This document shows positions 17,057-25,926 of a DNA stretch of 64,000 nucleotides, one piece after another (position 1 is the first letter of the stretch; every line of letters starts with the position of its first letter). The translations under genes and the position numbers were made by a program. Below the pieces are notes generated by a model. It saw nothing but the letters and a program-made list of their open reading frames with translations. It made no database searches and had not been told where the DNA came from. This DNA comes from Vulcanimicrobiota bacterium (lineage in GTDB: Bacteria > Vulcanimicrobiota > Xenobia > Xenobiales > JADMJV01): positions 62,001-126,000 of the forward strand of contig JAHBVR010000011.1 in assembly GCA_019637395.1 (NCBI GenBank). The letters are read 5' to 3'.

Positions 17057-17926
17057 GTGAATCTACCGACCGATGTAGCTGCTCTTTATCCCTTCGCCTC
17101 GCAGCACCATCGTCTGGGCGATGTGCGCATGCACTACCTGGACGAGGGCGCGGGCAAGCCCCTGCTCATGGTGCACGGCAACCCCACCTGGTCTTTCTAC
17201 TTCCGCAACCTGGTCCAGGAATTCCGCCCCCGCCGGCGGGTCATCGCCCCGGATCATATCGGCTGCGGACTCTCCGACAAGCCGCAGCGCTACCGCTACA
17301 CCCTGGCCCGCCACGCGGCCAACCTGGAAAGTCTGATCCTGCACCTGGACCTGCGCGACATCGACCTGCTGGTGCACGACTGGGGCGGCCCCATCGGGCT
17401 CTCGGTAGCCACCCGGCACCCCGATCGATTCGACAAAATCATCATCAGCAACACGGCCTCCTTCCGCTCTCACGACCTGCCGCGGCTGCTCTGGCTGGCC
17501 CGTCTCCCGCTTCTGGGCGAGTTCTTGATTCGCGGCTTCAATGCGTTCGTGCAGACCACGCTGCTCACCGCCACTGCCTACCCGCACCGCCTGCGGGGCG
17601 CCGTGCGCAAAGGCTATACCCTGCCTTACAACAGTTGGGCCAACCGTATCGCCACCGCGCGCTTCGTGCAGGACATCCCCATGGACTCCAGCCATCCCAG
17701 TTGGCCGGACCTGGTGCAACTCGAACAGGGCTTACCCCGCCTGAGTAACAAACCCATGCTGCTGCTCTGGGGCGAAAAGGATTGGTGTTTTACCACCAAA
17801 ATGCGCGACCAGTTCCGCGACATCTTCCCCCACGCCCATTCGATCGGCCTCCCCAAGGCCCACCACCTGCTTTACGAAGACGAGCCGGAAGCCACACTAC
17901 AGGCGGTCAAGGAGTTTCTCGCATGA
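17057..17926 (+). CDS. oleB: OleB, alpha/beta-hydrolase beta-lactone decarboxylase
   Basis: 289 residues of the haloalkane dehalogenase-like hydrolase group. VHGNPTWSF (oxyanion region with the Asn), VHDWGGPIGL with the nucleophile Asp in place of Ser, and the catalytic His in AHHLLYEDEPE. In the olefin pathway OleB decarboxylates a beta-lactone to a cis-alkene. Start GTG. It overlaps the next gene by 4 bases. The assignment depends on the oleC and oleD neighbours; alone it could be a dehalogenase. Confidence 0.9.
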   Translation: MNLPTDVAALYPFASQHHRLGDVRMHYLDEGAGKPLLMVHGNPTWSFYFRNLVQEFRPRRRVIAPDHIGCGLSDKPQRYRYTLARHAANLESLILHLDLRDIDLLVHDWGGPIGLSVATRHPDRFDKIIISNTASFRSHDLPRLLWLARLPLLGEFLIRGFNAFVQTTLLTATAYPHRLRGAVRKGYTLPYNSWANRIATARFVQDIPMDSSHPSWPDLVQLEQGLPRLSNKPMLLLWGEKDWCFTTKMRDQFRDIFPHAHSIGLPKAHHLLYEDEPEATLQAVKEFLA

Positions 17927-19560
17927 ACGTCGCCCACTTATTGAGCGAACGGGTCCAGGCCGATCCCGACGGGCGCTGCCTGATCTACAGCCAGGGCGGC
18001 ATCGACCGCGTCAAGACCTTTCGCGAGGTCGAAAGCGAATGCGACGATTACGCTCACGGTTTCCGCACCTTCGGCCTGCGCCCCGGCGACAAAGTCCTGC
18101 TCATGGAGCGTCCCGGCCCCACCTTCATCGCCCTCACCTGGGCCCTCTTCAAACTGGGCTGCGTGCCCGTCTTCCTCGATCCGGGAATGGGCGTCAAACC
18201 GCTGCTGCGCTGCATCGAACAACTCAAGCCGGACGCCCTCATCGGCCTCCGCCGCGCCCACATCCTGCGCTCCCTCCACAGCAAATCGTTCCATTCGGTG
18301 CGCCGCGCCGTGGTCACCGACGGCCGCTGGATCGGAGCCAGCCCCTTGTGGCGCGTCAGCCGGCCCGGTTCCGGTTCTTTCACTCCTCAGACCGTAAAAA
18401 AAGAGCAACTGGCCGCCATCCTCTACACCTCGGGCAGCACCGGGCCCGCCAAAGGCGTGGAATATCGGCACGGCATCTTTTACGCCCAGGTGGCCGCCCT
18501 CAAAGAAATGTTCGACTTCCAGCCCGGCGAAATGGACATGCCCGGATTCCCGCTCTTTGCTCTTTTTTCAACCGCTCTCGGCCTCACCTGCGTGTTGCCC
18601 GAACTCAACCCCAGCCGCCCGGCCAGCGTCGAGCCGGCCCGACTGGTGCGCGCCATCCAGGACTGGAAAGTGCAAAACCTGCAAGGCTCGCCGGCCATTT
18701 GGGACAAATTGGGTAAATATTGCCGTGACTACGGCATCAAATTGCCCAGCGTGCGCCGCGTGATTACCTTCGGAGCCCCGATTTCGCTTGATTTCATCGA
18801 AATGTGGCGCAAACTGATGGACGGCCGCGGCGACGTCTACACCCCCTACGGAGCTACCGAAGTCCTGCCTGTTAGTCTGATCAGCGGTGCCGAGGTGATG
18901 GAGGAGACCTCCAGCCATACCAAGGACGGCGGGGGCACCTGTATCGGCTCGCCGGTGGCGGGGGTAGAGGTGCGCATCCTGCGCACCAGCGACGAACCGG
19001 TGGCCGAGTGGAAGGAAGAACTGCTGCTCCAGGCCGGCGAGGTGGGCGAGATCCTGGTTCACGGCGAGCAGGTCACCTGGGCGTATTTTGACGACCAGGA
19101 AGCCACTCAAAACAGTAAGATCATCCAGGGCGATAAGGTCTGGCACCGCATGGGCGACCTGGGCTACCTGGACGGCCAGGGCCGGCTCTGGATCGTCGGC
19201 CGCAAATCCCATCGTGTGCAAGGCCAGGAGCACGTCTACTACCCGGTTTGCGCCGAAGGCATCGTCGACCAGCACCCGGATGTCCTGCGCAGCGCCCTGG
19301 TGGGCCTGGGCCAGGCTCCGGAACAGAAGCCCGCTATCGTCGTGCAACTGCACAAACCCAAGCTGCAAAAAGACATGGCCGAACGCAACCGCATCGCGCG
19401 CGAAGTCAAAGAGCGTCTGGCCGGGCATCCCATTTACGGCGACGTCAAAACCGTGCTCTTTCATAAGGATTTCCCCGTGGATCCTCGCCACAACGCCAAA
19501 ATAGACCGCGAAGCTCTGGCCGAGTGGGCCGAGAAACAGAAAGAGGTCAAAGAAGAGTGA
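17923..19560 (+). CDS. oleC: OleC, beta-lactone synthetase (AMP-ligase family)
   Basis: 545 residues of the acyl-adenylating superfamily. LYTSGSTGPAKGVEYRH (P-loop A3), TPYGATEVLP (A5), MGDLGYLDGQGRLWIVGRKSH (A7-A8) and RHNAKIDREAL with the C-terminal catalytic Lys. In OleC the enzyme activates a beta-hydroxy acid and closes it to a beta-lactone rather than making a CoA thioester. ATGA and GTGA overlaps bind it to oleB and oleD. Confidence 0.92.
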   Translation: MNVAHLLSERVQADPDGRCLIYSQGGIDRVKTFREVESECDDYAHGFRTFGLRPGDKVLLMERPGPTFIALTWALFKLGCVPVFLDPGMGVKPLLRCIEQLKPDALIGLRRAHILRSLHSKSFHSVRRAVVTDGRWIGASPLWRVSRPGSGSFTPQTVKKEQLAAILYTSGSTGPAKGVEYRHGIFYAQVAALKEMFDFQPGEMDMPGFPLFALFSTALGLTCVLPELNPSRPASVEPARLVRAIQDWKVQNLQGSPAIWDKLGKYCRDYGIKLPSVRRVITFGAPISLDFIEMWRKLMDGRGDVYTPYGATEVLPVSLISGAEVMEETSSHTKDGGGTCIGSPVAGVEVRILRTSDEPVAEWKEELLLQAGEVGEILVHGEQVTWAYFDDQEATQNSKIIQGDKVWHRMGDLGYLDGQGRLWIVGRKSHRVQGQEHVYYPVCAEGIVDQHPDVLRSALVGLGQAPEQKPAIVVQLHKPKLQKDMAERNRIAREVKERLAGHPIYGDVKTVLFHKDFPVDPRHNAKIDREALAEWAEKQKEVKEE

Positions 19561-20564
19561 AGATTCTGGTCACCGGCGTGGGGGGATTTTTAGGCGGAGC
19601 TCTGGCTCATCGCCTGCTGGCCCAGGGCCATCAGTTGCGGACGCTCTCGCGCCGTCCCCTGCCCGACTGGGAATCGCTGGGAGTGGAAGTGCAGCGCGGC
19701 GCTTTGGAAGACCGCCATGCGGTGTTGCAGGCCTGCCAGGGAGTCGAGCAAGTCTTCCACGTGGCCGCCAAGGCCGGCGTCTGGGGCACCTTCGCAGAAT
19801 ATTGGGAGTCCAATGTGGAAGGCACCAAGAACATCGTGGAGGGCTGCCAGACCCACGGAGTCACCCGGCTCATCCATACCAGCTCGCCCAGTTCCACTTT
19901 CGACGGCAAAGACTGCCTGGGAGCCGACGAGAGCAAACCCTACCCGGAAAACTTCCTCAACTATTACTCGGAAACCAAAGCGGCCGCCGAACAGGTGGTC
20001 AAAGCAGCCAACGGCCGGGAGGGCCTGTCCACCGTCTCCTTACGCCCCCACCTCATCTGGGGCCCGGGCGACCCGCACATCCTGCCGCGAGTGGTCAAAA
20101 TGGCCGATCAAGGCCGTCTGCGCAAAATTGGACCCGGAGACAACCTGGTCGACATCACCTACGTCGACAACGCCGTCGAGGCCCACCTGTGCGCCGCCCA
20201 CAACCTGGCTCCGGGCAGCCCCCAGGCCGGCAAAGCCTACTTCATCAGCAACGGCTCCCCGGTGCGCCTCTGGGAATGGGTCGACCAGGTCCTGCGCGGC
20301 CTCGGCCGCCCCCCGGTCAGCGGCCAGGTCAGCACCGCCAAGGCCCGCCTGGCCGGCGGCATCCTGGAGTGGGTCTACCGCACCCTGCGCCTGCACGGCG
20401 AGCCGCCCATGACCCGCTTTGTGGCCTGCCAGATGGGCACCTCGCACTACTACGATATCAGCGCCGCCGAACGCGACTTCGGCTACCGCCCGGTGGTCTC
20501 GTTCGAAGAAGCCATGCAGCGCACCCTGGCTCATTTTTCCGAGGTACTGCCGGCGCGGACTTGA
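19557..20564 (+). CDS. oleD: OleD, NAD(P)H-dependent 2-alkyl-3-ketoacid reductase
   Basis: 335 residues of the extended SDR, 3beta-HSD-like family. ILVTGVGGFLGGALAHRL is the nucleotide-binding start, HTSSPSST carries the Ser, and NYYSETKAAAE the YxxxK. OleD reduces the OleA product to the 2-alkyl-3-hydroxyacid used by OleC. The start GTG lies within the oleC stop (GTGA). OleA is not in this window, so the source of the substrate is not shown. Confidence 0.92.
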   Translation: MKILVTGVGGFLGGALAHRLLAQGHQLRTLSRRPLPDWESLGVEVQRGALEDRHAVLQACQGVEQVFHVAAKAGVWGTFAEYWESNVEGTKNIVEGCQTHGVTRLIHTSSPSSTFDGKDCLGADESKPYPENFLNYYSETKAAAEQVVKAANGREGLSTVSLRPHLIWGPGDPHILPRVVKMADQGRLRKIGPGDNLVDITYVDNAVEAHLCAAHNLAPGSPQAGKAYFISNGSPVRLWEWVDQVLRGLGRPPVSGQVSTAKARLAGGILEWVYRTLRLHGEPPMTRFVACQMGTSHYYDISAAERDFGYRPVVSFEEAMQRTLAHFSEVLPART

Positions 20565-21605
20565 TCAAAACATTCGCGTGACGATGGCGCAGGTAATGGC
20601 TCCCATGGCGGCCGAGGCCGGGATGGTGAAGACCCAGGCTCCCAAAATGCGCTTGGCCACCCCCCAGCGCACGGCCGAGACGCGTTTGCTGGCGCCCACG
20701 CCCATGATCGAGCCGGTGATGACGTGGGTGGTGGACAGCGGCATACCCATATGAGCGGTCACGTGCAGTAAGGTCGAGGAAGTCATATCCGCGGCAAAAC
20801 CGTGGACGGGTTGCATCTTGAAGATCTTGGACCCCATGGTTTTGATGATTTTCCAGCCACCGGCCGAGGTCCCCAGGGCGATCATCAGGGCGCATGAAGC
20901 TTTGGCCCAGAGCGGCACGGGAATTTCGACCGTGTCGGTGTCGACGTGCAGGTTGGCCGGGTCGGCCAGGAAGATGGCCAGGGCGATGATACCCATCACT
21001 TTTTGAGCGTCGGCCATGCCGTGCGAGTAGGCCATCAGGCAGGCGGAAACGCGCTGCATGGTGCGGAAGCGGCGATTCACCTTGCTGGGCGTGGTCTTCA
21101 TCCAGTAGATGATCCAGAGCAGCAGAGCCATTACCAGGTAACCGATCAGGATTCCCAGCAGCGGGGCGATCAGTCCGGGCGCCACCACCTTACCCACCAC
21201 GCCGTCCCACTTAGGACCGTGCGTGAGCGAGCCCTCAAAGTACGAGACGGAGCCTATCAACCCGCCCACCAGCGCATGGGAAGACGATGAGGGTAACCCC
21301 CACCACCAGGTCAGCAGATTCCAAATCAACGCGCCCACCAACGCTGCCAGAATCACCTCGACGTGACCTCGAGCCGCGTCGATATTGACCAGGCCTTTGG
21401 CCATGGTCTTGGCCACGGCGGCGCTGCCGAAAGCTCCGGCAAAGTTGAGCAGTCCGGCCATAAACAGGGCCTGCCGGGGAGTCAAAGCGCGGGTCGAAAC
21501 CACCGTGGCGATGGCATTGGCCGCGTCGTGAAAGCCGTTTACGTAGTCGAAAGCGAGCGCGATGATCACCACCACAACCAGGAGGGGGGTGACGTATTCA
21601 GGCAT
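20565..21605 (-). CDS. PiT-family low-affinity phosphate transporter
   Basis: 346 residues, about ten membrane helices. ALAFDYVNGFHDAANAIATVVSTRAL is the N-terminal PHO4 signature and FAADMTSSTLLH plus PLSTTHVITGSIMGVGA are the C-terminal ones. It imports phosphate-metal complexes by cation symport. I chose ATG 21605 because the TTG at 21614 has no ribosome site. It overlaps the end of the DUF47 gene by 8 bases, a common pairing. Convergent with oleD. Confidence 0.94.
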   Translation of the reverse strand: MPEYVTPLLVVVVIIALAFDYVNGFHDAANAIATVVSTRALTPRQALFMAGLLNFAGAFGSAAVAKTMAKGLVNIDAARGHVEVILAALVGALIWNLLTWWWGLPSSSSHALVGGLIGSVSYFEGSLTHGPKWDGVVGKVVAPGLIAPLLGILIGYLVMALLLWIIYWMKTTPSKVNRRFRTMQRVSACLMAYSHGMADAQKVMGIIALAIFLADPANLHVDTDTVEIPVPLWAKASCALMIALGTSAGGWKIIKTMGSKIFKMQPVHGFAADMTSSTLLHVTAHMGMPLSTTHVITGSIMGVGASKRVSAVRWGVAKRILGAWVFTIPASAAMGAITCAIVTRMF

Positions 21606-22224
21606 GTTTGACAACCACGTTCTCGATCACGTCGAAAACGTCCTCAAACTTATCGATAGCGTCTTCGACGTTCTCGATGATCTCTTTCCACTTGATCAGG
21701 TCGACCACGTCCTGCACGGAGGTGCAGCTCTTGAAGAGGTCGGCCACCGCCTGGCGGTTGATCTTGTCGCCCTTACTTTCGAGCTTCTTGAGCGGTTTGC
21801 GCAGGTCGGAAAGGTCCTGGAACTTGGGGAGTCGCTGAATGCCCTGGCGCAAAATCTTGGAACACTCCACCATAATGTCGGCCATTTCCAGCAACACCGG
21901 CTTGACATGGTCACAGCCGAACATCTGCATACGGTTGGCCGAGCCTTGAATCAGGTCGAGCACGTCGTCCATGGCGGAACCCATGGCATGAATATCTTCG
22001 CGGTCGATGGGAGTAACAAAGGTGGCGTTGAGGCGCACCGACAGTTCATGAAAGAGTTCATCCCCCTGGTGTTCTCTCTCGGTGATCTCATGGATTCGCT
22101 GATCCATATTGGAAAAGTCAGCCAGGAATTCTTTGAAGACCTTACAGGTGTCCTCGATCAACTCGGCTTGCTTGTCAAAGATGCTGTAGAATCTAGCATC
22201 TGAGGGGAACAGATTTAGCTTCAC
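21598..22224 (-). CDS. DUF47/PhoU-like regulator of PiT
   Basis: 208 residues of all-helical PhoU-related fold: FFxxF-type start (LFPSDARFYSIFDKQAEL), ITEREHQGDELFHEL and TPIDREDIHAMGSAMDDVLD, which carry the acidic metal-binding patches. In this family the protein sits next to PiT transporters and is thought to regulate phosphate uptake. The spacing and overlap with PiT support that. Confidence 0.93.
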   Translation of the reverse strand: MKLNLFPSDARFYSIFDKQAELIEDTCKVFKEFLADFSNMDQRIHEITEREHQGDELFHELSVRLNATFVTPIDREDIHAMGSAMDDVLDLIQGSANRMQMFGCDHVKPVLLEMADIMVECSKILRQGIQRLPKFQDLSDLRKPLKKLESKGDKINRQAVADLFKSCTSVQDVVDLIKWKEIIENVEDAIDKFEDVFDVIENVVVKHA

Positions 22225-22300
22225 GGTTTGAACCTCCCGGAGAGCGTTTGGCGCGCGCGGCTTCGGCTACCCCCCGCCTACCCCCTGCCTGAGGAAAGAA

Positions 22301-22783
22301 CTACTGAGCCGAGAATTTGGCAAAAAAGGGAGTGACCCACTGCCTCTTGTCGATGCCGGGCTTGAGGCGGGCGTCCAAAACATAGAGCCGGTTGCCTACC
22401 AGAAAAATCTGACTCCAGCCCTGTTTCTGGGGCGATCGGTAGGCCAACTCGTAGCCGCCGTTCAGAGGAGCCCAGCTCTGCTGCTGAGCGCCGGCGTCCT
22501 GCAAAATTCCCTGGCGGGTGTCGCTGATGATCTGGTCGGAGGCAAAGCGCACGGCCGCTCCGGGCAACTCGGTGCAGGCTACCGAATAGCTGCCCACCGC
22601 CACCGTGCTGGTGAAAACCTGGGTAACCACGGCCCCGATGGGGGAGTCGGTCTGGCTGCTGGATGCCTTGGGAGCACCGGGAAACACAGCGGAAAAATGA
22701 CCCTGAGGCGAGCTAAAAGGTTTCCAGGCTGGAGCGGCCAGCCCGAGCGCCCACACTGACAGAACCAGAATAAAGGTTCGCAT
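22301..22783 (-). CDS. Secreted PsbP-like protein, unknown
   Basis: 160 residues with a signal peptide (TFILVLSVWALGLAAPAW). The pattern PFSSPQGHFSAVFPGAPK followed by alternating strands resembles PsbP-like or DUF1795-type domains. It is divergent from the GspF-like gene. Role unknown. Confidence 0.6.
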   Translation of the reverse strand: MRTFILVLSVWALGLAAPAWKPFSSPQGHFSAVFPGAPKASSSQTDSPIGAVVTQVFTSTVAVGSYSVACTELPGAAVRFASDQIISDTRQGILQDAGAQQQSWAPLNGGYELAYRSPQKQGWSQIFLVGNRLYVLDARLKPGIDKRQWVTPFFAKFSAQ

Positions 22784-22853
22784 TCTGATTATTTGGGGCT
22801 GGGCCCGGCCAGTTCCTCCAGGAGTTTGCCCTGAGGATTGGAATTTCAGATAC

Positions 22854-23927
22854 TTGTTCCCTTCCCGGAAGAAGACCTACAAGGTTTCTCTGCACCAGCT
22901 GGCGAGCTTCACTCGCCAGTTCGTCACCATGCTCGACGCCGGCGTGCCCATCCAGCGGGCGCTCGAGTTCTATTCCGAAGGGGATCCCACCGATCTGGGC
23001 GAGGTGATCGACCAGGTGTGCACCCAGGTCAGCAGCGGCATGTCGCTGTCCGCCTGTATGTCCAAGTTTCCCAAGGTCTTCTCGCCGGTGTTTCTCGGCC
23101 TGGTGCAATCCGGTGAAAAAACCGGCGAACTCTCCACCATGATGGGCCGCCTGGCCAACTTGCTCGAGCAAGAGGACAGGCTGATGTCCAAAATTCGCTC
23201 GGCCATCACCTACCCGATCTTCCTGGCTCTGGTGAGCTTCACGGTCGGCTGCATTTTCATGTACGTGATCATTCCCGCGCTTGAGCCGATGTTGAGCGGC
23301 CTGGGCGTTCAGCCGCCCCTACCCACCCAGATCTTAATGACTATTGGCCACGTCATTCGCCACCCGGTCACTCTGGTGGGTGTGCCTTTCAGCCTCCTTT
23401 TGCTGTGGATCCTGGGTCCCCCCCTGATCGAGCGCCTGCGCCAGCACGAGGTTTGGGGGGAACGGCTGGACTGGCTCCCGATGCATCTGCCCATCCTCGG
23501 CGAACTCTACCAGCGCATTACCCTGGCGCGGGTTCTCTTTACCATCTCGACCACCATCGAATCCGGCCTTACCCTGCTGATGGCCATCAATCTGGGCCGG
23601 GCCGTCACCACCAACCGCTTTTTCCGTCGGGCCCTGGACATTACCCATCAGCGTCTATCGGACGGCGAAACCTTCGGCGAAGCTCTGGCCGCCAGTGGCA
23701 TCTTCCCCGACGTACTGGTGCAGATGCTCTCCGTCGGCGACGAAACCGCCTCGCTCGGCCAGGTAATGGCCAGTACCGCCAATATGTATGGAGACGATGC
23801 CGCTTACCGCCTGGAAACGGCGGTGCAGCTCATGGAGCCCATCATGCTTTTCGCCATGGGAGTCGTTTCCGGATTTTTGGTGCTGGCGGCCATTCTGCCC
23901 CTGGTCAAGATGATCGATTCACTATGA
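22854..23927 (+). CDS. GspF/PilC-like inner-membrane platform protein lacking its N-terminal domain
   Basis: 357 residues with two copies of the GspF domain: LHQLASFTRQFVTMLDAGVP and SGEKTGELSTMMGRLA in the first, ITLARVLFTISTTIESGLTL and VGDETASLGQVM in the second, each with membrane helices. It would anchor the type II secretion or type IV pilus ATPase. The usual ~50-residue cytoplasmic N-domain is missing; translation begins at a TTG right before the first repeat. It overlaps the next, metabolic gene by 4 bases (ATGA), which is odd for a secretion part. Confidence 0.87.
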   Translation: MFPSRKKTYKVSLHQLASFTRQFVTMLDAGVPIQRALEFYSEGDPTDLGEVIDQVCTQVSSGMSLSACMSKFPKVFSPVFLGLVQSGEKTGELSTMMGRLANLLEQEDRLMSKIRSAITYPIFLALVSFTVGCIFMYVIIPALEPMLSGLGVQPPLPTQILMTIGHVIRHPVTLVGVPFSLLLLWILGPPLIERLRQHEVWGERLDWLPMHLPILGELYQRITLARVLFTISTTIESGLTLLMAINLGRAVTTNRFFRRALDITHQRLSDGETFGEALAASGIFPDVLVQMLSVGDETASLGQVMASTANMYGDDAAYRLETAVQLMEPIMLFAMGVVSGFLVLAAILPLVKMIDSL

Positions 23928-25186
23928 ATCCTGTAACCCCCAGGGCCCCGGCCGGACCGGTCAAACCAGAGGCCGTGGAGCTGGCCGCGACCTACCGCAA
24001 CTTGATTCAGGGACAGGCCGAGCAAGCTTGGGAGCAAAGCCAGGCCCTGCCTGCATCGGCCTTGAGCGGGCTGGTGGGACTGGCTTACAGCCATCCCCTG
24101 GCCCTGGCTCTGGCCTTCCTGCGCGTGCTGGAGTGCGGCGGCTCGCCGGTGCTCATGCCCACTCCCGAGGAAGCCCGCGCTTACCGCCTCACCGTCACCC
24201 TGGACGAGCACGGGCTACACTCCGGTCTTCCCGACCCCGCGCTCGAGCCCCGGGCCGGAGACTTCTTCGCTTTCTCCTCAGGCTCCACCGGGCAGCGCAG
24301 ACCCTTGCGCTTTCACCACCAGAAAGCTCTGGGCAACGCCAGGGTTCACGCTCAGTCGTTGGGCATCACCGATCAGCACACCATCAGCCAGACGCTGCGC
24401 CTGCATCATCCCTTCGGAGTGGTGGCCTATATCTACACCCCGCTGGCCGTGGGCGCTCGAGTGGAACTGGGAGTTTACTTTGACGCGCTGTTCCCCGTCA
24501 AAGCGGAACAAAAGCCAACCGTGGTCCACCTCACCCCCTATCACCTGCAACTGCTGATGCGCCGCCGCGTGGAGAGCCGCTTCAAAGTCGGCAAACTCTC
24601 CCTGGGGGCCGGCCCGGTGCGCCGCCAGGAGGCTCTTTACGCCCTGGGCCTGGCTCACGAACTCTATACCACCTACGGGCTCTCGGAGGCCGGTCCGCGC
24701 GTTTCCTGCGGCCGGGTGGAGGCGGCCACTTTCGTGGACGGATGGATTGGCTATTTCCTCGAGGGCATTCAGACCCGGGTCGATGAAGATGGCTGCCTGT
24801 GGCTCAAGACTCCCTACCACGCAGAGAATCTGGCGGATTTTTTCAATACCGGAGACCGCATTGACTGCCTGCCCGACGGTTCGGCTGTCTTCAAGAACCG
24901 AATCCACGACGTTCTCCGCGTCCGCGGCCAAACTTACCCCCGCTGCTTCTACCAGCAGCGCCTGCAGAGTCTGCTGGGGCTGCCCTGTGAAGTAGCCCAG
25001 AGCGCCTACTCCGACGAACTGATCGTGTTTATCGAGACCAACCAGGAACAACCGGCCTTGCTGCGCGCCATCGAGCGTAACCTGCCCGAGTTTCGCGGCG
25101 CCCGAGTGATCTGGCGCGAAACTTTTTGCCGAACGGCTCTGGGCAAAACGGATCTCCGAACGATGCTGGAGGAGCTGCCGAGGTGA
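23924..25186 (+). CDS. Short acyl/aryl-adenylating enzyme (AMP-ligase family)
   Basis: 420 residues, short for the superfamily. FFAFSSGSTGQRRPLRF (A3 P-loop), LYTTYGLSEAGPR (A5), FFNTGDRIDCLPDGS (A7) and ALGKTDLRTMLEELP with the catalytic Lys (A10). It activates a carboxylic acid as the AMP ester, probably loading the ACP encoded on the facing strand. Overlaps on both sides (ATGA with the GspF-like gene, GTGA with the SDR) put it in one translationally coupled operon. Substrate unknown. Confidence 0.88.
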   Translation: MNPVTPRAPAGPVKPEAVELAATYRNLIQGQAEQAWEQSQALPASALSGLVGLAYSHPLALALAFLRVLECGGSPVLMPTPEEARAYRLTVTLDEHGLHSGLPDPALEPRAGDFFAFSSGSTGQRRPLRFHHQKALGNARVHAQSLGITDQHTISQTLRLHHPFGVVAYIYTPLAVGARVELGVYFDALFPVKAEQKPTVVHLTPYHLQLLMRRRVESRFKVGKLSLGAGPVRRQEALYALGLAHELYTTYGLSEAGPRVSCGRVEAATFVDGWIGYFLEGIQTRVDEDGCLWLKTPYHAENLADFFNTGDRIDCLPDGSAVFKNRIHDVLRVRGQTYPRCFYQQRLQSLLGLPCEVAQSAYSDELIVFIETNQEQPALLRAIERNLPEFRGARVIWRETFCRTALGKTDLRTMLEELPR

Positions 25187-25926
25187 AGCCGCTGGCCGTG
25201 ATCACCGGAGGAACCTCGGGCATCGGCCTGGCCACGGCCTGGCGCCTGCGCGACCGCTACCGGCTGGCCCTGACTTATGCCCACGACTCGGAGCGCGCAG
25301 CCGCGGCCGAGGCCCGGCTGGGCCCCGAAAGCCGGGCCTTCGCCTTCGATGTGGGCAGCGACGCCGAAGTCCAGGCCGGCTATCGCAACCTCAAAAACCA
25401 CTTCGGCGCCGAACCCGAGGTATTGGTAAACTGCGCCGGGGTCAAAGGCATGCAACGATTCTTCCTGCAAGGCTGTACTCTGAAGGGCTGCCAGGAACTG
25501 ATGAATCTGCACTATTTCGGCACCCTGCGCATGGTCAAACAGGTCCTTCCCGGCATGTATTCGCGCCGGCGCGGCTCCATCGTCAATCTCTCCTCGGTCT
25601 CCGCTTGTGGCGGTTACCGCGGGTTGATCGGATATTCCGAGGCCAAGGCCGCGGTGGAGTGCTTCACCAAAAACCTGGCCGTGGAAGTGGCCCACCGCGG
25701 CCTGACCGTCAGTTGCGTGCGTCCGGCCCTGGTGGAAACGGCTCTGACCGCCGAAATGGCGGTCCGGCTGGACCCCACCTCGCTCAACCAGCCGCTGGGA
25801 CGCTGGATTCAATCCGACGAAGTCGCCCAGGCCATCGCTTTTCTTTTGGAGTCAGGCGGGGTGGTCAACGGCCAGATCGTTACTCTGGACGGGGCCAACC
25901 TGGTGATGAAGGTCCCCCTGCGCTGA
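25183..25926 (+). CDS. FabG-like SDR oxidoreductase (first of tandem pair)
   Basis: 247 residues. ITGGTSGIGLATAW (TGxxxGIG), NCAG, LSSVSACGG with the Ser and GYSEAKAAVE with YxxxK give a full classical SDR site. Likely reduces a beta-ketoacyl-ACP. The GTG start overlaps the stop of the adenylating enzyme, and the 3' end overlaps the next SDR (ATGA). It is clearly a paralogue of the next gene (PLAVITGGTSGIGL against PLAVISGGTSGIGL). Confidence 0.92.
   Translation: MKPLAVITGGTSGIGLATAWRLRDRYRLALTYAHDSERAAAAEARLGPESRAFAFDVGSDAEVQAGYRNLKNHFGAEPEVLVNCAGVKGMQRFFLQGCTLKGCQELMNLHYFGTLRMVKQVLPGMYSRRRGSIVNLSSVSACGGYRGLIGYSEAKAAVECFTKNLAVEVAHRGLTVSCVRPALVETALTAEMAVRLDPTSLNQPLGRWIQSDEVAQAIAFLLESGGVVNGQIVTLDGANLVMKVPLR

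Noticed and set aside
16861-17748. A 295-codon plus-strand Pro/Arg/Ala-rich frame
   Set aside because: It overlaps the secreted pspA partner and oleB in another frame; composition is typical of a shifted GC-rich frame.
18568-19491. A 307-codon minus-strand frame
   Set aside because: It is fully antisense to oleC and contains no motif.
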